From Thalassomonas actiniarum (lineage in GTDB: Bacteria > Pseudomonadota > Gammaproteobacteria > Enterobacterales > Alteromonadaceae): a DNA stretch of 64,000 nt. Within the stretch, counting starts at the first letter, position 1; the number at the start of each line of letters is the position of its first letter. The position numbers and the translations under genes were made by a program. Shown one piece after another: positions 46,018 to 54,798 of the stretch. Under the pieces are notes generated by a model. That model saw nothing but the letters and a program-made list of their open reading frames with translations. It was not told the DNA's origin and ran no database searches. Location: positions 1,736,001-1,800,000 of the forward strand of contig NZ_CP059735.1 in assembly GCF_000948975.2 (NCBI RefSeq), given 5' to 3'.

Positions 46018-46034
46018 GCAAAGATCAACACGCT
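46018..46034 (-). repeat. Right terminal inverted repeat of the IS element
   Basis: GCAAAGATCAACACGCT, the exact complement of the left end, followed by CTAG. The transposase start is about 70 bases inside this end, so the transposase promoter lies between 45948 and 46034. Confidence 0.92.
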
Positions 46035-46182
46035 CTAGGGGATTCGGACAACTTTAACCGGGCTGGGCAATAGCGTGCTGATGCAATAACCGCTTAAAAG
46101 CCGGCCAAGCTGTGGTGGCAGCAACGCCAGGGGAGAGTCAGGTTATTGGCATCTGTGGTAAGGACTAAGCTAACGGGTGAAC

Positions 46183-47286
46183 TCAATCGTGCATAGAAGC
46201 GGTTTTTGACTCTGCTATCAAGTTGGCGGCTTTGGTGAATACTTTGTTGATATTACTATTCCTGTCGCCGTATAAACCGACCATCTCTATATTCTCCCTG
46301 ATGATATTTTCTACATTTTCCAGCCTGGGGTAGGCCAAAATCGCATCGGCAAGGGCTTTTGCGTTTTGTGTCTCAAAGAGCAAGCCATTTTTTTTCTGCT
46401 GTACCCAGGCCTTGTTCGATTCTATGTCGGAGACAATGGGAAACAAGCCACAGGCGAAGGCTTCCAACAGGCATAAACTGGTGCCGTCATGTAGAGATGA
46501 GGAGATATAGATATCATGTGCGTTGAGCAGCTCAGGTAAAGCCCCGTTGGGGACCTGTCCTAAAAAGCTTACCTGCTCGTTCAATTTATGTTCATCAACC
46601 AGGGTTTTATATTTCGCCATTAAAGGACCGTGTCCGACAAAGGTAAACTCAAAATCTAATCCACTTTGCTGTAAGAGGATTAGCGCCTGGAAAATCACTT
46701 CATGATTGTAGATAGGTTCAAAACGCCGGGTACAGATCAGTTTTAACTTTTTGTCCGCCTTTTTATTTTTCTTCTCCTGGGATAAATTAAACTTGCTTAA
46801 ATCTATCCCAATCGAGGCGGTGATCTGTTTATTCGTCAGGGTGCCGATAGAAGAAATATAATCGGCGATTTGCTCGGAAACACTGTTGACCACCACGGCT
46901 TTGCCAAACACTTTTTTGAACAGGAAAGACCAGATCTTACTTTTTCGGTTTGTTAAGACATCGCTGCCGTGGGCAGTAATGATATAAGGTATTTTACCAG
47001 AACTTAAATAGGCGACAAGTCCGCCGCTTGTGGCATATTGGGCATGGATAAGATCAGGTTTGATTTCACTGATGAGTTTTCTGGCTTTATAGGCACACCA
47101 AAGATAGAGGATTTTGGACAACCGGCTCTCGGTGATGTCTTTTGATAATACTTCATATATTTTTACATTCCTCTTTGGGGACGGAGTCAGGGAAATAAAA
47201 GACACCTCATAGCCCTGGGCATTATAAAAGTCTATATAAGGCTGTATATGGATGAAATTACCGTTTGCAATCAGAACTATTTTCAT
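46183..47286 (-). CDS. Family 4 glycosyltransferase (GT-B fold)
   Basis: A retaining GT4-type glycosyltransferase. The 367-residue product has the N-terminal acceptor domain (DLIHAQYATSGGLVAYL; IITAHGSDVLTN) and the C-terminal nucleotide-sugar domain with RRFEPIYNHEVIFQAL and the EX7E-like motif around GTSLCLLEAFACGLFPIVSD. It probably adds a sugar to the surface repeat unit at the cytosolic face. It reads toward the IS element and is divergent from the GT4 gene at 47862. Confidence 0.88.
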   Translation of the reverse strand: MKIVLIANGNFIHIQPYIDFYNAQGYEVSFISLTPSPKRNVKIYEVLSKDITESRLSKILYLWCAYKARKLISEIKPDLIHAQYATSGGLVAYLSSGKIPYIITAHGSDVLTNRKSKIWSFLFKKVFGKAVVVNSVSEQIADYISSIGTLTNKQITASIGIDLSKFNLSQEKKNKKADKKLKLICTRRFEPIYNHEVIFQALILLQQSGLDFEFTFVGHGPLMAKYKTLVDEHKLNEQVSFLGQVPNGALPELLNAHDIYISSSLHDGTSLCLLEAFACGLFPIVSDIESNKAWVQQKKNGLLFETQNAKALADAILAYPRLENVENIIRENIEMVGLYGDRNSNINKVFTKAANLIAESKTASMHD

Positions 47287-47861
47287 TTCTAACTATTATT
47301 ACCTTTGCTGAATTGCGTCTTACATCAGAGCGGGAAAGCATTGCCTCGATGCCATTACCGGCATCTTGCCCTATACCCAAGCATAAATACCCGCTATTAT
47401 GAGGCCTGTGTTTCAAAAATAAAAGGTTTTAATTGGTGAATATCCCGTTGTTTCGGTTACCGGTAAATGCTTGCCCTTATTTTTGTCCTACGAAAATGTT
47501 ATGATTTCCGGTGCTTGTCCAGCTGTATGTCTGTAAGCGTGAAAAATTTGGTTTTTCTGGCGTTTAAAGCTGAAATTTTCATAGCAAAATATTTTATAGG
47601 GATGGTGGTGTGCTGAAAGTATGGTACCATTTCCGGTTAAGTGCAGGTAAAGATTTTACTTTCAGCCGAGCGCCGTGTTTATTCGAGTACCGGTTTTATC
47701 TCGGCGGCGATACAGTGATGTCGTCTTCAGGGCTGACTCAGTGCTTTCAAACCAGGCAGCAAGCTTCATAAGGTCTTACTTGGCCTGTGTCCGGGTGAGC
47801 GCTATGTTTTTACAGAGTGGTTTAGGTGCGGCCAAAATACCCCTTGATGTTAAGAGAAATT
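47287..47861. promoter_or_regulatory. Divergent intergenic region between two GT4 genes
   Basis: About 575 bases between divergent glycosyltransferases. I see an extended -10 candidate TGTTATGAT at 47497-47505 (+), which would give a leader of roughly 350 bases to the gene at 47862. A 64-codon frame at 47675-47869 has no ribosome site or recognisable motif and is not called. No ops/JUMPStart element was found. Confidence 0.3.
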
Positions 47862-48962
47862 GTGAATAAAAAAAATATGCGGCTAGTGTTTATTGCCCCG
47901 GCATCTGTTATCCATACGGTTAAATGGGTTAATGGCTTAGTCAATCATGGATTTGAGATCCATCTTATAACGCAGCATACTGCCGTAGAGCCTATTAATG
48001 ACAAGGTTATCGTGCACCAGCTACCTTATTCGGGTCGCAGCGGATATGTGCTGAATGCTTTTGCTCTCAACCGGCTGGTAAGTAGGTTGCGGCCTGATAT
48101 TATCAATGTCCATTATGCCAGCGGTTATGGCTCACTTGCTACCCTGTCCAGAATCAAGCCTTATATTTTATCGGTTTGGGGCAGTGATGTTTATGATTTT
48201 CCTTATCGAAGTTTTTTACACAATTGGCTAATAAAAACGAATCTAAACCGGGCACAACGGATAGCCTCCACCAGTTATGCGATGGCGGATCATGTCCGGG
48301 GGATATTACAGGATCAGCGCGAGATTGAAATTACTCCTTTTGGGGTTAACTTTGAACGTTTTACTTCAACTCGCACTATTTTTTCCAATGAAACTATTAC
48401 CATAGGCACAGTTAAACGACTTGAGCACAGGTACGGGATTGATGTTTTGATCAAGGCTTTTGCTCTGGCGAGAAAAAAGTTGCTGGCATCCGAGCATGAA
48501 GCCGGGCAAAGGTTGAGATTATTGATTGTCGGCGACGGCTCTTTATCCTCTGAGTTGAAAGCCCAGGCTGGGCAACTGGCGTTATTGGATGTCTGTCAGT
48601 TTGTTGGTGGTGTGCCAAATACCGAAGTGAGCCACTATATCAATGAAATCGACTTATTTGTTGTTAGCAGTCGAATAGAAAGTTTTGGTGTTTCAGTGGT
48701 TGAAGCCTCTGCGTGTGAACGTCCTTGTGTGGTCTCCAATATCGGTGGCCTGCCAGAAGTTGTGGCCAACGGCCGTACCGGTTATGTAGTTTCAGGTGAG
48801 TCTGTTGAAGAGTTTGCCGATACCATTATCTCGTTGATCAATGATCCCTCTTTAGCCAAGGAGCAGGGACAATGTGCGCGGGCATTTGTCTCATCTAAAT
48901 ACTCAGAACAAGCAACGACGGCCACTATGGTGAAAATGTTGCAAGGAGAAAGTCATAGCTGA
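47862..48962 (+). CDS. Family 4 glycosyltransferase (GT-B fold)
   Basis: A second GT4-type enzyme. It has MRLVFIAPASVIHTVKWVNGL at the N-terminus, DIINVHYASGYGSLATLSR and SVWGSDVYDFPYRSF in the acceptor domain, and the EX7E region ESFGVSVVEASACERPCVVS with IGGLPEVVANGRTG in the donor domain. The frame is open from GTG 47826; GTG 47862 (366 residues) has AAGAGA before it and is preferred, and ATG 47877 is another choice. It acts in building the surface glycan; sugar specificity is unknown. Confidence 0.88.
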   Translation: MNKKNMRLVFIAPASVIHTVKWVNGLVNHGFEIHLITQHTAVEPINDKVIVHQLPYSGRSGYVLNAFALNRLVSRLRPDIINVHYASGYGSLATLSRIKPYILSVWGSDVYDFPYRSFLHNWLIKTNLNRAQRIASTSYAMADHVRGILQDQREIEITPFGVNFERFTSTRTIFSNETITIGTVKRLEHRYGIDVLIKAFALARKKLLASEHEAGQRLRLLIVGDGSLSSELKAQAGQLALLDVCQFVGGVPNTEVSHYINEIDLFVVSSRIESFGVSVVEASACERPCVVSNIGGLPEVVANGRTGYVVSGESVEEFADTIISLINDPSLAKEQGQCARAFVSSKYSEQATTATMVKMLQGESHS

Positions 48963-49268
48963 GGTGCTTTGCATTCGAACAAATAGTGCTAAAGATTAAT
49001 AAACGCCCATACCAGGCCTGGTCTGCAGAAAAATAGCCGGGATGAGTATTGAATAATTAGGCTGTCGTTGTTACTATCTCGGCCTTTAAAATTTCACTAT
49101 TTTTCGTTGTAAATTTTCGTTTGGTTATTTGGATTCTCTGCTTTTAGCTGCCTGCGGGTTATCTTGTAAATAAACATGCGTCCTCCTTTTTGGCGCGTAA
49201 TGCTATTTTAAAGACCAATACCTTTCTGCAATGTCGAACTGTTAAATTAGAATCACCAGGTCATTTAA
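48963..49268 (+). other. Intergenic region without recognised content
   Basis: A 306-base AT-rich gap between co-directional glycosyltransferases. I see no gene, terminator or clear promoter. Its length suggests that the two genes are not tightly coupled. Confidence 0.4.
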
Positions 49269-50144
49269 ATGCAAGAAAAAGCTTTAGTTACTGTATATAT
49301 AGCAACGCATAACCGTTCCGGGTTATTATTAAGGGCGGTAGAGTCAGTTTTAAACCAAACTTATCCCCACATTGAACTTATCGTTGCCGACGACGGCTCT
49401 GCTGATGATACTTATCAGGTATTATCGCCCTTGATTGACCAGGGCAAACTTATTTATTTAAAAAATGAAACCCCCCAAGGGGCGTGTGTTGCCAGGAATC
49501 TGGCAATAGAAGCGGCAAGCGGCGAGTTTATAACCGGACTGGATGACGATGATGAATTTTTACCTCATCGTGTTGAACATATGCTTACCAGTTTTGAGGC
49601 AACTGATTATTCATGTTTTGCTTCACCCTATTGTGAGCGTACCCCAAAAGGGGATGTTGAGCGGCGCATGGATCCCGGTGAAGTTACCCTGGAAGCTTTG
49701 CTCCATTATAATATTCTAGGGAACCAGGTGATGACTCGTACCGAGTATCTGCGCACTATTGGCGGATTTGATCCCAAGATGCCTGCTTTTCAGGATTATG
49801 ATACTTGGGTTCGTCTGGTTCATCGCTACGGGACTGCATTTAAATCCGATAATATTAGCTATATATGGTACACAGATCATGTCAGCGGAAGGATCAGTGA
49901 ATGCAGCGACCGCCGAATAACCGCTTTTAAGAAATTTATGGGTAAACATCAGGCCATTATGTCTCAAGCCCATAAAGACTCCATGAGTATATTGGAAAAA
50001 CGACTACAGGGATCGAATTATAGTTTGCTGGATTTTTTAAAGTTAACGAATAAAGGGAACTTGAAAGCCTCGGTATCGTTTTTTATGAACACTAATTTCC
50101 GTTGGTTAAAATGGCTGTTTGATGTGAGCCGTCTTAAGGGCTAA
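49269..50144 (+). CDS. Family 2 glycosyltransferase
   Basis: A GT-A fold, inverting family 2 enzyme of 291 residues. It begins VTVYIATHNRSGLLLRAVESVLNQTYPHIELIVADDGSADDT and has the DXD-type metal site in ITGLDDDDEFLPHR, then a catalytic-type acidic segment (GGFDPKMPAFQDYDTWVRL). No membrane segment is evident. It has a relative at 50273, but that one has a different C-terminal part. Probably adds one sugar of the repeat unit. Confidence 0.88.
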   Translation: MQEKALVTVYIATHNRSGLLLRAVESVLNQTYPHIELIVADDGSADDTYQVLSPLIDQGKLIYLKNETPQGACVARNLAIEAASGEFITGLDDDDEFLPHRVEHMLTSFEATDYSCFASPYCERTPKGDVERRMDPGEVTLEALLHYNILGNQVMTRTEYLRTIGGFDPKMPAFQDYDTWVRLVHRYGTAFKSDNISYIWYTDHVSGRISECSDRRITAFKKFMGKHQAIMSQAHKDSMSILEKRLQGSNYSLLDFLKLTNKGNLKASVSFFMNTNFRWLKWLFDVSRLKG

Positions 50145-50272
50145 ATCTTATATCAACGCTTGCTTGCTGGAGTTTAGTGGTGCACACAGGTTAGTGTAAG
50201 GCGTTGTTAATGACACCGTAGTAAGTAACCTTTTCTGCCTATTTTAATTTCTTGATACTAAATGAGATATCA

Positions 50273-51028
50273 ATGCTAGTTTCTATCATTACACCGACAT
50301 TCAATTCTCAACAATTTATTTTAGAGACATATCAAAGTATCGTCGCGCAAACGCATCAAGACTGGGAATGGTTGGTGACCGATGATTGTTCCAGTGACGA
50401 TACCTGGCAAATAATAACCCGGCTGAGCCAACAAGATGCGCGGATAAAACCTGTGCGCAATCAGGTCAATGCAGGTGCTGCCGTAACCAGAAATAATGCC
50501 ATTGCCCGCGCTGATGGAGAGGTACTGGCTTTTTTAGATAGTGATGATTTATGGCTGCCCCGCAAGTTGGAGTTACATTTGGCTTTTATGGAACAAGAGC
50601 AGGCAGACCTGTCATTTACTCCTTATTGGCTAATAGATGAACAGGGGAATGATTTAAAACAGGGCATAGATCTTCGCAAACGCGGTTTGTTTTCATATCA
50701 GGATATGCTGAAAAAAAATGCGACCATGGGCTGTTGTACGGTATTGGTGAGGAAAAATGCTTTTGCCGACTTGTCTATGCCGTTGATCCGTGCAGGACAA
50801 GATTACGCCTTATGGTTGAAGTTATTAAAAACAGGCAAGCATGCCTATATTTTTAACGAACCTCTCAGTAAGTATCGAATAGTGTCAAATTCCATCTCTC
50901 GTAATAAAGTCAAAAAAGCGATGAAAATCTGGCAGGTATACAGAGATATTGAAAAATTAAATATCTTTAAAACTTGTTATGTTTTTTCGCATTATGCCAT
51001 CAAGGCTTTCTTTAAATTGAACCAATAA
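50273..51028 (+). CDS. Family 2 glycosyltransferase
   Basis: A 251-residue GT2 enzyme: MLVSIITPTFNSQQFILETYQSI, VTDDCSSDDTWQII, and the metal site AFLDSDDLWLPRKLE, then AGQDYALWLKLLK as the acidic acceptor-side motif. The frame is open from TTG 50252, but ATG 50273 gives the standard family N-terminus; neither has a strong ribosome site. It resembles WcaA/LgtF-type enzymes. Likely part of the surface repeat-unit pathway. Confidence 0.88.
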   Translation: MLVSIITPTFNSQQFILETYQSIVAQTHQDWEWLVTDDCSSDDTWQIITRLSQQDARIKPVRNQVNAGAAVTRNNAIARADGEVLAFLDSDDLWLPRKLELHLAFMEQEQADLSFTPYWLIDEQGNDLKQGIDLRKRGLFSYQDMLKKNATMGCCTVLVRKNAFADLSMPLIRAGQDYALWLKLLKTGKHAYIFNEPLSKYRIVSNSISRNKVKKAMKIWQVYRDIEKLNIFKTCYVFSHYAIKAFFKLNQ

Positions 51029-51074
51029 TTATTGCTATAAAGGTTATGATTTTAAGAGCTTTTGCACACTATGG

Positions 51075-51083
51075 TGTTATAAT
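51075..51083 (+). promoter_or_regulatory. Extended -10 promoter candidate before wzz
   Basis: TGTTATAAT is a perfect extended -10 element. No good -35 is seen at the usual distance, as expected for this promoter class. It would give a leader of about 220 bases containing GC-rich inverted repeats (such as GCCGGGA with TCCCTGGC near 51118-51140) before wzz. Confidence 0.45.
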
Positions 51084-51307
51084 CCCTTCGATTTTAATCG
51101 GGTAATATCTTATCTGCCGGGAAGTTTAAGTCCCTGGCGGCTATTTTTCCTGAACAGGTCAAATCGAAAAGCTAACAATACCGCTTTGTTGATGAATGGG
51201 CGCTTATGGGGAGCCCACCCCCTGCTAATGCGTCTGTTTAAGGGGGAATTGCTGAGTTAGTAAAAATAGTTCAAGGTTGAGCAAGTAATTATCAGTTAAA
51301 GGTGTAT

Positions 51308-52240
51308 ATGGTGTCAGAGTTAAAGGTAAGTTCATCTTCAGAAATTTCAATCAAAGAAATTATTCGTCTTTTGTACGCGAGCCGCATTTTTATTGTTGTT
51401 AGTTCCATTATCTTTGCTGTGCTTTCTGTTGCTCTGGCCTTGAGTTTACCGAATAAATATAAATCGGAAGCCGTTTTAGTTACCGCTGTCGATAGTCAAT
51501 CCGGGTTGTCAGGCCTTGCCGGGAAAATGGGCGGTTTAGGCGGGCTAGCCGGATTAGCCGGTCTTGATTTAAATGCTGGTCAAAATAACAATGTTGTGAT
51601 CGGTAAAGAATATTTTCAGTCCCGATCTTTTATTATGAACTTTATCGAGAAGCATTCGATCCTGGTGCCTTTGATGGCAGGGGTCGAATGGGATGAGGAG
51701 ACAGATGAGATCCTTCTTGATGATGGCCTTTATGATGTACAGACTAAAATGTGGTTAATCGGCGATGCCCCTGATGAGCAAACGCGCCCGAAAACAGAAG
51801 ATGTGCTTAAAGAGTTTAAAAAACTCATAAGATTACAGGAAGATGATAAAAGCGGGCTGATAAAGGTTGAGCTTGAGTTTTATTCACCGAAACTGGCTCA
51901 GCAATGGCTGACTTTGTTTATTGATGATGTCAACGAGACGCTGCGCCAGCGAGACGAAAAAAATGCCCAGGAAAGCATCGCCTTTCTTAAGGAGAAATTG
52001 CAAAGTACCGACAATGCCAACTTACAGCAAACCTTGTTTGATTTGATTGAAGAGCAAACCAAATCTCTGATGCTCACCAACCGAAGCGGCGAATATGTCT
52101 TTCAGTATATTGATTTACCAAGTCTTGCCGAAAAGAAGTCAGCTCCGCAAAGAGCCCTTATATGCGTTGCCGGAACCGTTGTAGGCTGTTTTTTGTCTAT
52201 GATGTTTGTCTTGATTCGATATTTTGCCAGAGTTGAGTAA
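51308..52240 (+). CDS. wzz: Wzz-type polysaccharide chain-length regulator
   Basis: A polysaccharide co-polymerase of the inner membrane. It has an N-terminal helix (IFIVVSSIIFAVLSVALALSL), a large periplasmic domain with coiled-coil, and a C-terminal helix (ICVAGTVVGCFLSMMFVLI). There is no cytosolic tyrosine-kinase domain. A Gly/Leu/Ala-rich stretch (GLAGKMGGLGGLAGLAGLD) lies near residues 60-80, a feature seen in some Wzz-like proteins. GTG 51302, ATG 51308 and GTG 51311 are all in frame; AAAGG at 51297-51301 favours ATG 51308 (310 residues). The polymerase gene follows. Confidence 0.9.
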   Translation: MVSELKVSSSSEISIKEIIRLLYASRIFIVVSSIIFAVLSVALALSLPNKYKSEAVLVTAVDSQSGLSGLAGKMGGLGGLAGLAGLDLNAGQNNNVVIGKEYFQSRSFIMNFIEKHSILVPLMAGVEWDEETDEILLDDGLYDVQTKMWLIGDAPDEQTRPKTEDVLKEFKKLIRLQEDDKSGLIKVELEFYSPKLAQQWLTLFIDDVNETLRQRDEKNAQESIAFLKEKLQSTDNANLQQTLFDLIEEQTKSLMLTNRSGEYVFQYIDLPSLAEKKSAPQRALICVAGTVVGCFLSMMFVLIRYFARVE

Positions 52241-52273
52241 GTCTATAACTTTACTAGAAAAGAGTAATTTCAT

Positions 52274-53344
52274 TTGGTCTTTAATTATTACCCTATTCTG
52301 CTGTCTATCTTATATGGCGCTATCCTGTGGGGGACGTTAAGAAAAAATAACATTTTCCTGGTTGTTATTGCTATTTTATCTATTGCTGTCTTTTTTGGTT
52401 TTCGAGGCCCAGAAGCCGGAGCGGATACCCATAATTACGTTGGGGCATTTAAATCAATCCCCGACACTATTTATACTTACAGGGATCTAACCAAGGCGTT
52501 TGTTTTAAATAATATTACCGCTGCAGAACCCGGTTTTGTGCTTTTTACCTACTTGAACAAACTGGTGGGTTTTTCGGCGGATTTCTTTTTGGTGACCGTG
52601 GCACTATGGGGATTAATTTTTACTTATTTGGCTTATCGCCGGTTATCCGATTATCCTCTGCTGGCTTTTTCCTTGTATAGTGTCAGCATGACTTGTGTGT
52701 CTTTACACAGTAATGTTATCAGGCAGGGAATGGCGGTTGGTATCGTATTATTGGGCATCTCCTTTATTCAGCAAGAACGCAAAAAACTAGCCTTTTTCCT
52801 GTTTGTTTTTGCGTCATTCTTTCATTTTTCTGCTTTATTGGTGGCGATATTTCTAATTCCTGCTGTATTTCGCTTTAAAATGCGTTATTTCTGGGGGGCT
52901 ATGTTGGTGTTGATTGCACTGTTACTGTCCGGATTTTTCTCCAGTGTTATTTTCATGTTTTTACCCAAGTTGCTTGCCATTAAGGCAGCTAAGTATTTTC
53001 ATGTCGGCATGGATTCCCTAATAACGTTTAAGTTTCTTTCGTTTTTTATTTTTGTTGCTTTTCTTGAGTTTATTAAAACTTTTGGTTCCTATAACCGTGA
53101 GATAATCAATAACTTATACAGATGTTATTTTTCATTGTTTCTTATCCAGTTATTATTTATCGGTGATCTGGTTGCCAGTGAGCGTTTTGGCCTCTACCGG
53201 TTTGCTTTAGAGCCGATTATCATTATTTATGCATTTAATAGCTGGAAAGAGCAACATTTATCAAGGCTGTCTTTAGCACTTATTGCCATCTTGTACGGTT
53301 TGGTGGTTTTTAACATTCCAACCATACAAGAAACACTCACTTAA
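52274..53344 (+). CDS. wzy: EpsG/Wzy-type polysaccharide polymerase
   Basis: A polytopic inner-membrane protein of 356 residues with about ten hydrophobic segments and the EpsG-family motif FRGPEAGADTHNY in the first third, then SNVIRQGMAVGIVLLGISF and FASFFHFSALLVAIF. These belong to the Wzy-like polymerases that join lipid-linked repeat units in the periplasm. The start is TTG 52274, 34 bases after wzz, with AAGAG upstream. Together with Wzx and Wzz it completes a Wzx/Wzy pathway. Confidence 0.85.
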   Translation: MVFNYYPILLSILYGAILWGTLRKNNIFLVVIAILSIAVFFGFRGPEAGADTHNYVGAFKSIPDTIYTYRDLTKAFVLNNITAAEPGFVLFTYLNKLVGFSADFFLVTVALWGLIFTYLAYRRLSDYPLLAFSLYSVSMTCVSLHSNVIRQGMAVGIVLLGISFIQQERKKLAFFLFVFASFFHFSALLVAIFLIPAVFRFKMRYFWGAMLVLIALLLSGFFSSVIFMFLPKLLAIKAAKYFHVGMDSLITFKFLSFFIFVAFLEFIKTFGSYNREIINNLYRCYFSLFLIQLLFIGDLVASERFGLYRFALEPIIIIYAFNSWKEQHLSRLSLALIAILYGLVVFNIPTIQETLT

Positions 53345-53769
53345 CCGCTATCTCCGTTCTGATATTTCGGTAATCAGCTTGATTGGTTTCTTAAAGGGCT
53401 AAATTTACCTGAACAACTGGTCGTGCGAAATTAAGTACAGATAGCTTTTCTGATTGTTTCATTTTGCTTCAGCTACTTTATTCTTTGGCATAGAAGTTAT
53501 CCTTATATTTTTATTTCAGTTATTGAACATGCGTAAAGGGGTTTTGTTATGAAACACTCTGCGGAATGGGGGCAGGTAACTACTCTCTGATAAGTGGTAT
53601 GCTATCCCTGTAAATATGTTTTTAACTAGTTTGTCATCGATTTATTTTAATTGTCTCGGCTATCGTTAAGCTGTCGCTGTTAACCGCTTGAAAAAATCAA
53701 TAAACGAGTACCGAAATAAGCTGCTATTTGATAGAATTGCCGCAATTTTTATCAACGGGTGATTTATAC
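53345..53769 (+). other. Intergenic region before ribH
   Basis: A 425-base AT-rich gap at the boundary between the surface locus and the riboflavin/nus block. It contains a 13-codon frame, MKHSAEWGQVTTL (53549-53590), with AAAGGGG about 10 bases in front, which is possible but unsupported. I see no FMN riboswitch pattern. A weak promoter may lie near TTGAAA 53688 and TAGAAT 53732, though their spacing is too long. Confidence 0.3.
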
Positions 53770-54234
53770 ATGGAAATCATTGAAGGTTCATTTGCTACCC
53801 CAGGCAAAAAATACGCGATTGTTGTTTCGCGTTTTAACAGTTTTATTGTTGAAAGTTTACTTGAAGGCGCCATTGATGCGCTCAAGCGTCAGGGCAATGT
53901 CGCTGACGAAGATATCACTGTTGTTCGCGTCCCGGGGGCCTATGAATTACCGGTAGCGGCCAAGCGTATCGCCGCCAACGGCAAGTTTGATGCGATTATT
54001 GCCATAGGGGCAGTGATCCGCGGCGGTACTCCGCATTTTGATTTTGTTGCCGGTGAATGTAACAAAGGTTTAGCCCAGGTGGCGATGGAATTTACCACGC
54101 CGGTAGCTTTTGGTGTGATCACCACAGATTCAATTGAACAAGCCATAGAACGTGCCGGTACCAAAGCCGGAAATAAAGGGGCTGAAGCCGCCCTGAGCGC
54201 GTTAGAAATGGTTAATGTCTTATCTCAGCTATAA
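53770..54234 (+). CDS. ribH: 6,7-dimethyl-8-ribityllumazine synthase
   Basis: RibH condenses 5-amino-6-ribitylaminouracil with 3,4-dihydroxy-2-butanone 4-phosphate in riboflavin synthesis. The 154-residue product has [23 protein letters not shown] at the N-terminus and the family blocks [35 protein letters not shown] and [24 protein letters not shown]. The frame extends upstream to 53728, but ATG 53770 matches the RibH N-terminus and is preferred. ribH-nusB-thiL-pgpA is a common gammaproteobacterial order; the usual ribD/E/BA genes are not upstream here. Confidence 0.97.
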   Translation: MEIIEGSFATPGKKYAIVVSRFNSFIVESLLEGAIDALKRQGNVADEDITVVRVPGAYELPVAAKRIAANGKFDAIIAIGAVIRGGTPHFDFVAGECNKGLAQVAMEFTTPVAFGVITTDSIEQAIERAGTKAGNKGAEAALSALEMVNVLSQL

Positions 54235-54371
54235 TCTTGTGACATTGAAATTATTTCTGCTTTAACGGCATAATTTGCGGAAGTCTTTTAATAAGTCTTC
54301 CGTTTATGCCTGTTTAAAGCATAAATAGTTTAGATGCCTTGTTTTTGTAAATTTTATTTCGGAAAATTATT

Positions 54372-54788
54372 GTGAAACCTTCAGCCAGAAGAAAAGCCCG
54401 TGAATTGGCGATCCAAGCCGTTTATTCATGGCAGATCAGCCAAAATGACGTTGCCGATATCGAAGCCAGCTTTTTAACAGAAAATAAAGCACGCCGTTTT
54501 GATATTGACTATTTCCAGCAGTTGCTGCGTGGCGTAACCGCCAATGTCAGCTCCCTGGATGAAGCAATCTCCCCGCATGTCGACCGCCCGCTCGATGATA
54601 TCGACCAGGTGGAAAAGTCTATCCTGCGCACCGCTATTTATGAACTCAAAGATTCTACAGACGTTCCTTATAAAGTGGTGATCAATGAAGCAATTGAACT
54701 GGCAAAATCTTTTGCTGCCGATGACAGCCATAAGTTTGTTAATGGTGTCCTGGATAAAGCGGTGAAGCTTATCCGCCCACAAGAGTAA
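54372..54788 (+). CDS. nusB: Transcription antitermination protein NusB
   Basis: NusB binds boxA RNA with NusE (S10) in rRNA antitermination. The 138-residue product has the conserved N-terminus KPSARRKARELAIQAVYSWQ and the C-terminal VVINEAIELAKSFAADDSHKFVNGVLDK. Length is normal. The start is GTG 54372. It lies between ribH and thiL as in E. coli. Confidence 0.97.
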   Translation: MKPSARRKARELAIQAVYSWQISQNDVADIEASFLTENKARRFDIDYFQQLLRGVTANVSSLDEAISPHVDRPLDDIDQVEKSILRTAIYELKDSTDVPYKVVINEAIELAKSFAADDSHKFVNGVLDKAVKLIRPQE

Positions 54789-54798
54789 TCATTTCCCC

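Larger units (their letters stand above)
45159..46034. mobile_element. IS5-family (IS427-like) insertion sequence, apparently complete
   Basis: The element has perfect 17-bp terminal inverted repeats (AGCGTGTTGATCTTTGC at 45159-45175, its complement at 46018-46034) and encloses one transposase gene on the - strand. Both ends are flanked by CTAG (45155-45158 and 46035-46038), consistent with a 4-base target duplication. Since CTAG is itself palindromic, a 2-base TA duplication with slightly longer repeats is equally compatible. It is about 876 bp, inserted between two convergent genes without visible damage. Confidence 0.92.

Noticed and set aside
47675-47869. 64-codon frame before the GT4 gene
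   Set aside because: No ribosome site or motif; it overlaps the likely leader and start of the glycosyltransferase.
53549-53590. 13-codon frame MKHSAEWGQVTTL with a purine-rich site in front
   Set aside because: Too short and without a run of regulatory codons or a terminator behind it; kept only as a remark in the gap entry.
53345-53769. FMN riboswitch before ribH
   Set aside because: None of the conserved RFN element blocks could be recognised; the gap is AT-rich and unstructured.
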